Assembly (NCBI GenBank): GCA_028551475.1
Contig: CM052360.1
Location: 23,010,682-23,074,681 of the forward strand
Length of the DNA: 64,000 bases
Direction of reading: 5' to 3'
DNA from: Casuarina equisetifolia
Taxonomy: Eukaryota > Streptophyta > Magnoliopsida > Fagales > Casuarinaceae
The notes below the pieces were generated by a model. It did not search any database. It saw nothing but the letters and a program-made list of their open reading frames with translations, and was not told the DNA's origin. The position numbers and the translations under genes are program-made. This document shows, one piece after another, positions 56,223-64,000 of this stretch. Each line of letters starts with the position of its first letter. Position 1 is the stretch's first letter.

Positions 56223-57840
56223 TGATATTCTCTTTCTTTAGACACTTTCTATCTTTTAAGTTTAATTTAGCTTGGGTTTAAACCCTTATACATACAGATT
56301 TGCTTTGAAGATGTTAAAAGTCTGTAAATTGTTTTCTTTTGAATATAAGACTGATTGAATAAATATTATTTCAAAGCTCCTACCTAAAAGATAATGGGAT
56401 TTTGTAGTTATGTGACTTTTGCTTTAAGTGATGTCTTTTCGCCAAGGTTAAAAAGCTTCCAAGTACTTTCTACCTAGACGTTGAAAACCTATTCATAACT
56501 TGTTTGTATTTAAATTTTGTTAATGTACTATTTTTAATAAGCATTGATAGTTTAGAACTTAATTAAACTAGTTGTTCAACTGTAAATTCTTAAATCCATT
56601 TTTTTTAGCATCCATTGATTTTTTAGAAAATAATTTCTTACTATAGTTTTTCTACCATTGATTTTCTTGCCCTTTAGAAGCTTTAGCATTTATAAAGTTA
56701 ATTCATATAATGATTTAGATTTAAACCCTTTTATTTTCTATAGAATTGGATGATTAAGCACATTTGCTTTAAAGATCATTTATAATCTATGACGTCCCCT
56801 ATACATTTTATTTTGATTAAACAATTGTTATTTAATTACTATGACCTATGGGGATTAGAAAGTTTCATGCTTAGGTGACTTTGCTTTGAGTGGTATATTT
56901 TGACAAAGGTAAAAAGATTTCAAAAATATTTTTTAATTAAAGTCTGATTTTTAGAGAACATTAACTATATGACTAGGAGATTTAATTTCAAATCAATGAC
57001 TATAAGGGGTGCTAAAGTAACAAGTAGTATATCAAGACCTCTATTACAATGAGTAAAATTCAGACCATCTTATTACTCATTTGTGAACAAACTAAATATT
57101 TAAAATATTTTATATTTGTCCAAAACAAGTATTGAAAAAAAGGGATTTGCAATTTAAGTGTCATTTGAAGATAATGAAATGTACTAAACATATCACATGA
57201 AGCTAGATGACTTTGGATAAGAATAAAATATCATAATTAATGCTTAAGCAAGGTAAAATATTCTATTGTCTTTTATAGTGTTGTCCTAGAGAAACTTTCC
57301 TTGAAATGAAGAGCTATCTATAGATAATTGCATTAATGGACTACATCAATCATACCACAATTAGCTAAATGATTTTCAATAGGAATAAAGTATATTAATT
57401 TAATGGTAACCAACGCAAAAGGGCATATTGTACAATATTATTCTAATTATATTTTATTTGAACAAAAGTAGTTTTTGCTTGAGTAATTAAAATGATAATA
57501 AGTCTAGTCAGTTTGGCTTGATGATGCTTTTAATATGACATTGCCTTAGGTTAGCATTTAGGTTCCAAGAAAGTCATTTTGTTGATTATTTTGAAGTCAT
57601 TAAACCTTGTTTTTCGTAAGTAGATGTGAAGGGTTTGTTCCCAAAGAGTTAGAATTCACTGAATGCAAGTCTAGTTAGAAATGTTTGATAGACCATTCTT
57701 AGCATTTCAAAAAGATGGAAAATCACATACCTTTAATGTTTTAGATTTCTTTTCCATTTTTTTCTCCTTTAAAATTTCTACATATATTGTTGCGTTATAA
57801 CTTCAAGGTTTATGTAACTTATAGTTAATGACCATTCAAA
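56223..57840. other. Spacer upstream of CRP5-C
   Basis: Retains about 1.1 kb (roughly 56455-57515) that is missing beside CRP5-A and is related to 11750-12740. No gene. Confidence 0.55.
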
Positions 57841-57853
57841 ATGATTGAATATT

Positions 57854-58790
57854 GTTTTTTGGTGGAAAGGTAAATTGTATTAATAAATTTTAAAATATAG
57901 ATGCATAGGGGCATACCCCAGTATTACAGAAGTTACTATATCTATGAAAAGATAGAAGTTGGAAGCTTCCAAATTTCACTCAAAACAACATTTCCTTAGG
58001 AGGGTTTTTTACTTTGACTAATAGAATAGGGATATTAATTGCTTTCCCATGAAAATGTCTTCTATTTTGTTCAACCCATATACAATAAATGCAAACTAAG
58101 AAAGATAACTTAAGAAGTTTAGTAACTAAATCTTTTCCTTTAACTGCTTTGATCATTCATTGTAGCTCTTCATTCCATCCTCCAATGTCATGTCAGATTC
58201 AATTTTGGGTGATAATACTTTTTCAAATCATCCTTGTCCATGCACATTCAAAAAAGAGATGACTCTTGTTTTTTAAATGAGACTGACAAAAATCACAATA
58301 TATATTTACTGAAGGAAGCTACCATACAACTTTTGTTACTGTAGAAAGTTTGTCCTTACAAACAAGTCGTCCAAAGAAATTATGTTCGCTAATGCCACCA
58401 ATCCAAATTAAATCATACCAATCCACAGTTGCATTAACTTCCTGAAGATCATTATAAATCTTTTGACAATAATATGTAGAATTAGAGAGAACAGAGGCAA
58501 GTATATGCCTTAATTTGAAAAGACCTCACCAACTCCAAGCCATGGTACCTTTTATGTCCAATTGCATTATTGAAGCTTTTTTTTACTTTGTACTGTGAAT
58601 CCATTTACTCTATAATAAAGCTTTTGGGAGATTTATGAGATTCCAAAGCATACGTCCCAAAAGAACTTTATTCTAAATTTTAAGATTCAATAAACCTAAT
58701 CCATCCTCCTTCTTTGGTGAGCAAACAGTTTGCTAAGCAACTTTATGAGATTGATGTACATCTATATTACCTACCAATAAGAATTTTCTT
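57854..58790 (-). mobile_element. LINE fragment (LINE1), antisense, unit C
   Basis: Copy of 19033-20004 at the same site with the same 13-bp duplication (57841-57853, 58791-58803). A few dozen bases shorter near 58010. Confidence 0.85.
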
Positions 58791-59090
58791 ATGATTGAAT
58801 ATTATTCTAATATTTATAAATACTTTAGATATTTTATCATGTTCACACTAGAAATGCCATTTCATTTTTTTTAAGTTCTATCATATTTTATGATTAAAAA
58901 ATTAAAAATATCATTATCAAGGGTCTAAGTATCATTTTTGATAATTTGAAAGTACTTTTATTGATTGAATGGGGTTTGAGGAGACGTTGTAAAGCTTTCC
59001 CTACCATATACTATATAGATACATTTTGAAGTAAAAAAATGCACCAAAATATGGATAAATTGAAATACGACGCAGAATAATAGAAAGTGG

Positions 59091-60322
59091 CAAAAAGGGA
59101 GTTCTCCGAAGGAAAACTCCCTATTAGGTATCATGGTGTTCCTCTTATTACAAAAAGGCTTACTTACATTGGTTGTAAGGTTTTGCCAAAGAAAATCATG
59201 ATAAGAATTGATGGATGTCGAATGAGACATCTAAGCTATGCCGGATGATTACAATTGGCAAAATTAGTTCTTACTTTTATCTATACCTTTTGGATGCAGA
59301 TGTTCCTTCTCCCAAAACATACCATTTATGAGATTAAGAAGAAGATTAAGCACTTTCTCTACGTAGGAAATTCAGAAGACCATAAAACTCATAAGGTTGC
59401 TTGACAAGTTGTTTGTTCACTTAAAAAGGAAGGAGGTCTTGGAATACTAAACCTTAAAATATGGAATAAGGTTTTGTTGGGGCGGTCACTTTGGAATCTC
59501 ATCAATTGTCTAAGTTCATCCTTATAGAGCAAATAGATTCATAGTACTAAATGCAGGAGAACTTCAATTATGTATCTTGACATCAAAGGAAATATGGCAA
59601 GGAGTTAGAGAGGTCTTTTAAAGTTACGACAAACTCTCACCTCTACACTTTCCAAACTTTCTTATTGTTGTAAAGAAACATATAAGGAATTGCATCAAGT
59701 GAATACTGAGGTTGAATGGTATAATTTAATATGGTCAGGAGGAATCAACAAACATAATTTCATTGGTTGGCTCATATGTAGGGACAAACTTCCTACAGCA
59801 GAAGTGGTTTTTCGATGGCTCTCCTCAATTGATATGTATTGTAATTTCTATGGCTCTCAATATGAAAGTAGATCACACTTATTTTTTTAGTGTATTTGGA
59901 CTCACCAAATTTGGAGAAGTATTCTAGCATAACAAGGCCTTCGTAAGGACATTAACGATTGGAATTCTGAATTGCAATGGATAACTAAAACAACTAAGGG
60001 AAAGGATTTGGCTTCAAAGCTTCTTAAACTTTCTTTCTAAGTATGTCTTTATTGTATATGATTTGAATGTAATTGTAGACGTTTTCAAAATAAAACTGTT
60101 GATATACCACTTTTGTTAGCTAGAATTAAGATAGTTGTTCATGGAAGAGCATCTCTATTTAGGAACATTAAACTCTCTCAAGCGCATGTTTTGTTATGTC
60201 ATAGTTGGAGAATTCCAAATTCTATTTTCTCTGAGATGAATTATAATGCTGGGGTATGCCCTTAAGCTTTTGTATTTTTTTATTCTTTGATGAATAAACT
60301 CACATATTCATAAAAAAAAAAC
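59091..60322 (+). mobile_element. LINE fragment (LINE2), sense, unit C
   Basis: Copy of 20307-21534 with the same 17-bp duplication (59074-59090, 60323-60339). The reverse-transcriptase and zf-RVT-like parts (59690-59890) carry more stops than in unit A. Confidence 0.88.
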
Positions 60323-60339
60323 AGAATAATAGAAAGTGG

Positions 60340-61240
60340 AATTATGACGATAGGTGAGATCTCAAGCATCTAGAATTTGTATTGTCTTTGTACAATTACA
60401 TGAACATCCGGGAGGAAATATAGAATTTTTGAATAAACATCAAATATGAAAGCAATAGAAGGTGAGATCAGAAATTGGTAAATAGAGAAACTAAATATTG
60501 GAATCTATGTAAGAAAGAAAAAGAAATATGCAAAGGCAAGTGCATCAGAACTTGCTATACAATTGAATCTTTAAGGATTCTAATAGTGCACAATATTTTC
60601 TTAGGAAAATTTTACATTTATAAACAGAAAAGCTCTCCATTATACTACTTTCTTTACTTTTACTCATGGATTGGAAATATTAATTTTCTCATTGATGCAT
60701 CTTCTATCTTGTTTTTCTTATAATGCCTTTTCTTTTTAGATCTCTTTTGACAAAGTAGTTTCTTTTTATATGCATCTAGGTTGTAATAAAATTATGACTA
60801 GCTATTAGTAATTCCTACATAATTCATCTAAAGTTGTTTACATGTACATTTCAATGTTCCAATCCAAAGAGTCACACTTTATAAAATGCATCACTATTTT
60901 GATTAACATGAAAAGATCATTTCTTTGAAGTTTTGATTTACTCTTCATAATCACAAAATTTAAGTATGTTACATATATTGATTGTTCTCTAAACAAATTT
61001 TTGGTTAAAGAATAGTTGTGTTGAATTAGTAGCATTTGTAGTATGAGAGAGAGTTTCTTTGTTTAGAAATATAAAGTCTTCCCAAAATACTATTATTTTG
61101 AATGAGATTTAGAGGCTTTTAACTTCTATCTTTTTATAAATATAGTAAATTTTATAACACTAGGGTGTACTCCTATACTTTTATTTTTTTATTTTTTATT
61201 GATATAATTTACCTTTCCATAAAAAAAAAAATAGTAACAC
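60340..61240. repeat. Degenerate LINE 3'-end pieces, unit C
   Basis: Aligned with 21552-22445. No gene; the frame 60475-60723 is interrupted in unit A. Confidence 0.48.
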
Positions 61241-61461
61241 TTGATAGAACCATCCTCCTTATTATAGGTCAAATAGTTTCTCCTAGAACTTTTTAATTAC
61301 AACATTAGGGACTTGTGACAAAAAAAGACGAAATTCATTACCTTATTTATATATAACTTCTATCCCTAATGCTGATAACATTTTTAGATTGAATGTTTTC
61401 TAGAATCAATCATCCAAAATATTTTTCTGTTATTTTACCTAATTGTTTTGTACTTAGTAAC

Positions 61462-61647
61462 TCTTGGCGGAGGAAACATTTCGCATAATCTAGCTTTTCA
61501 TGTCAACTCGGAAGCAGCTACCGTGTGTGAAGCTGTTTGGACCCGTTTCCATATTTTGGGTACGGACGATTAAAAAAATGTGGCTATTCAAGTGTCCGGG
61601 AAGGGTGGTTTGGATGATGCTAGACTGAAACTGGCTGCGGAGGATCT
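61462..61647 (+). pseudogene. CXE middle fragment 2, unit C
   Basis: Copy of 22671-22857: GGGNISHNLAF and GGLDDARLKLAAEDL pieces in different frames, no nucleophile codon. Confidence 0.78.
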
Positions 61648-63336
61648 CCATCCCGTGTTGAGAGGTTTTATAACTCCACGTCTCTTCGAGCCGTGAAATG
61701 CATAACGAACCAATTTTCGGACAGAGGCGAAGAGGTTTCCAATCGTTGGTGGGCGGCATTTGGGATGATCATAAGCGTTCAACAAAATGATTAAATAAGT
61801 TTTTTGCTTCCAAGATACCTTAAGACTTTCTAAATCGTTGGTGAAATGCATAACGAACCATACGTTAGGATAAGGTTTTACTTCACTAGTTTAAACAGCC
61901 CACACAATGAAGATAAATCAGGTTGATAACGAAACGACACTCCCAATATAAGCAAAAAAATGAAAAAAAAATGCGCCTTTGTATTTCTCATGATTCCACC
62001 TCTGTGAAGCTCCATATTAAACAAAAACTACGAAAGATCGCTACACGCCCCCCTATATAACATACCAAATCATTAGATAAAAGATCTGTTATACAAAATC
62101 CCAACTAATCAATAGTAATTGTTAAAAAAGTGTTGTAAGATCCACCATGCGATATTCATTTTAAGGACCATATCATCAATTTCAAGACTAGAAAAAAATT
62201 AAGCAACATAAATTAAAAGCTCGGATATGATATTTTAGGGTTTCGTACAACATAGTACAATACCACATAAAATAGTAGAACATCCGCATAGAATATTATT
62301 GTTCAACCTTACTAAAGGATTACTAAAAGCAAGAGAGAATTGTAAAGCTAACAAGTGACTGTAAGTCCCGCACCATCTGAGTAGCTTCCAAATGAATATG
62401 AAATCCTAAGTGGCCAAAATAGGTAAACACATGTTAGTCCCTTAAGTGAACAATGAATAAAGTACAAAGACCCACACAAATAAACTACATAAAGGTTACC
62501 AATGGCATAAAAATATTCTGAACCTCCGAATGATGATTAGGTAAACTCAAACATGTTTATGTTAATTATGATTTTGGTGGTCTTAGGCATACATGACTAT
62601 TTAATAGCCATAAACTTAAATAAGCATGAATATCAAACCATCCTAAGATAATATATAGAGATTTGGTTGCATAATTTTAATCATTTTTTACAGCCATTCT
62701 TTTTTTATTTATTAATTACTATTATCTTTCCTAATAAGATCAATTAAATAATGTTACACATTGGTTGAAGATAGTTATCTTGACAAAATAAAGAAATTGC
62801 AATGGTAGAAGAAGCTATTCTAATGGAAAGTTAAGCGAAAATTCACTACAATGAAATCAATAAATTTACTTTTGCATCTTGCCATTTGTTTGCTAAGTAT
62901 GTATAATCATCATAGATACTTATATCAATACAACACCTTTTTGTTATTTTTTTAGAGATAAATGAAAAGAAAATATTAACAAATAATTACAATGAAAGAA
63001 TAAATTCATGTTTAGCACCACTTTAGGTATTAACATAACTTTAGGTGTTAATTTGCAGAACTTTTAAGAGTAACAATGTAAACTAAACTTTAATATTGCT
63101 TGAATAATAAACAAACTTCAACATTTATGAAGAACAGAAATAAATAGAATTTAAGAACTCTTTTATTGCAACTCTAGAGGTTGCCGGTATTGAATGTTTC
63201 CCTTCTGTTTCTGATATATATATTTAAAACACGGAAGCATTTATTGCGCACGAAAGTGTATCGTTTGCTCGTGCATCTAAGGAGTTGACAGACAGAAAAA
63301 ACCGGAACTGATTTTTACGAAATTTGAAGCCGGAGA
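61648..63336. other. Spacer between CXE fragment and CRP6-C
   Basis: Aligned with 22858-24528. No gene; contains the recurrent 'gttcaacc' block near 62301. Confidence 0.58.
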
Positions 63337-63768
63337 TTATGGATCTTTTGTCTGAAAAAGATCTCCATGGTTGCTGATATCCTTCCAATAACAGCGAGCC
63401 CAGCAATCCTTAAAATCACCTTTTTTTTTTAGCTTTCGAAGGCAACGCGATAGACATAGCCGAGCCTCAGTCCTCTCTATGTGCACATGTTGTTTGAGAC
63501 ACTCCATAAAGCGGAACTCAATACAAAGTGGAAGTTCAATGGAGTGTAAAACATGGCGCCCGTACTCTTTCCAACAATATTCTTCCAATTCCTCAATGCA
63601 AGTTAAAAAGTTAACATGAACTTCGGCAAGTTTAGAGAAACGAGAATTTAGGTTGGGCAATGACGGAGTGACAAAGGTAAGGGAAACATCAGTAGATTTC
63701 ACTTCAACCAAAATGATAAGTAACGTGATAATCACCCTCAGCAGTCTCTTACTATATAATTTTTTCAT
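63337..63768 (-). CDS. CRP6-C: secreted 8-cysteine peptide
   Basis: 143-aa protein from the ATG at 63766-63768 (MKKLYSKR), the position of the family start. The frame is open 48 bp further upstream, but that part covers the leader and is not conserved. Signal peptide to about VKS, then CIEELEEYC, CIEFRFMEC, CLSRC, x12, CWARC and tail ending DLFQTKDP. A run of ten A on the coding strand (63421-63430) encodes KKK between the two Cx3C pairs. CRP6-A and CRP4-C are altered at the same run. Unlike CRP4, the 5' leader and TATA box are present. Likely functional; role unknown. Confidence 0.8.
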   Translation of the reverse strand: MKKLYSKRLLRVIITLLIILVEVKSTDVSLTFVTPSLPNLNSRFSKLAEVHVNFLTCIEELEEYCWKEYGRHVLHSIELPLCIEFRFMECLKQHVHIERTEARLCLSRCLRKLKKKGDFKDCWARCYWKDISNHGDLFQTKDP

Positions 63769-63830
63769 TGATGGTCTATTCCTTGGAACTGTTGTCTTGA
63801 CGTTTAATCTATACATATAGGGTTAAATCC

Positions 63831-63837
63831 TTATATA
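63831..63837 (-). promoter_or_regulatory. TATA box of CRP6-C
   Basis: The minus strand reads CTATATAAGG about 65 bp upstream of the ATG. The matching DNA is deleted at CRP4-A and CRP4-C. Confidence 0.62.
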
Positions 63838-64000
63838 GATACATATGATCTCCAGATGATATGAAGAAAAAAGGGAATTATCTAATCTTCGATATAGTTT
63901 TAATCAAGTTTTAATAAATAGTTTTGACTTTTGTGATTATCAAGTTCTAAAGTTGAATTTGGGTTTAGATAATGCCTTTTGGATTATGTGAAAGTACTTT

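Larger units (their letters stand above)
39790..64000. repeat. Segmental duplication unit C
   Basis: Direct near-identical copy of 815-25191. It begins downstream of the kinase, so it has no kinase copy, and continues past the right edge. The first 70 bp (gaccgaccggcc) look more like unit B; from about 39890 it follows unit A. Confidence 0.93.

Noticed and set aside
1..64000. CRISPR arrays, tRNA/rRNA genes, bacterial-type operons
   Set aside because: No short spaced repeats, cloverleaf or rRNA sequence recognised; the content is plant nuclear.

Overview
The window is plant nuclear DNA, most likely from a eudicot. It is very AT-rich, with TATA-type promoters, long intergenic stretches, LINE and LTR retrotransposon debris, a plant carboxylesterase (CXE) gene, and single-exon genes for small secreted cysteine-rich proteins. 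I cannot name the species. I see no rRNA, tRNA or CRISPR. All alignments were made by eye.

The layout is three direct copies of one segment. Unit A (1-25191) and unit C (39790-64000) are nearly full-length copies of each other. Unit B (27265-32681, continuing after an insertion into 37988-39075) matches only the left third of unit A. In order, each full unit carries: a P-loop kinase-like gene (minus; lost from C); cysteine-rich peptide gene CRP1 (minus); a CXE 5' fragment (plus); CRP2 (minus); CRP3 (minus, dead); a CXE middle fragment; CRP4 (minus); CRP5 (minus); two LINE fragments in opposite orientation; a second CXE middle fragment; and CRP6 (minus). That makes 13 CRP loci. CRP1, 2, 4 and 6 share an eight-cysteine layout (Cx7C, Cx7C, Cx3C, x12, Cx3C) behind a signal peptide. 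CRP3 and CRP5 keep the two Cx7C pairs but have a different C-terminus. Inside each unit the arrangement 'CXE piece followed by convergent 8-Cys CRP' is itself repeated, so the locus grew by nested duplication. The A and C copies have since decayed differently: CRP4 and CRP5 are open only in A, CRP6 only in C, and CRP1-C has lost one cysteine.

Unit B holds the only full-length CXE (ATG at 38155, 306 aa). Its upstream region is split by a 5.3-kb LTR retroelement (32682-37987) with a 5-bp target duplication (GAATC), a 289-bp 3' LTR, a polypurine tract, a 5' LTR cut to about 42 bp, and an array of exactly five 276-bp tandem repeats. No reverse transcriptase or integrase is recognisable in it. It carries pieces of host genes instead: pentatricopeptide-repeat (PPR) sequence and two parts of a plasma-membrane H+-ATPase, joined in one long reading frame. 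This resembles the maize element Bs1, which also carries a plasma-membrane H+-ATPase fragment. The 3' LTR is joined in frame to the CXE, and the CXE has Asn in place of the catalytic Ser.

Insertions date the duplications. LINE0 is in A and C but not B. A 1.25-kb solo LTR is only in A, and a 109-bp TRIM-like solo LTR only in C. Genes likely still expressible are kinase-B, CRP1-A, CRP1-B, CRP2-A, CRP2-C, CRP5-A, CRP6-C and the CXE, with CRP4-A doubtful because it lacks its TATA region.
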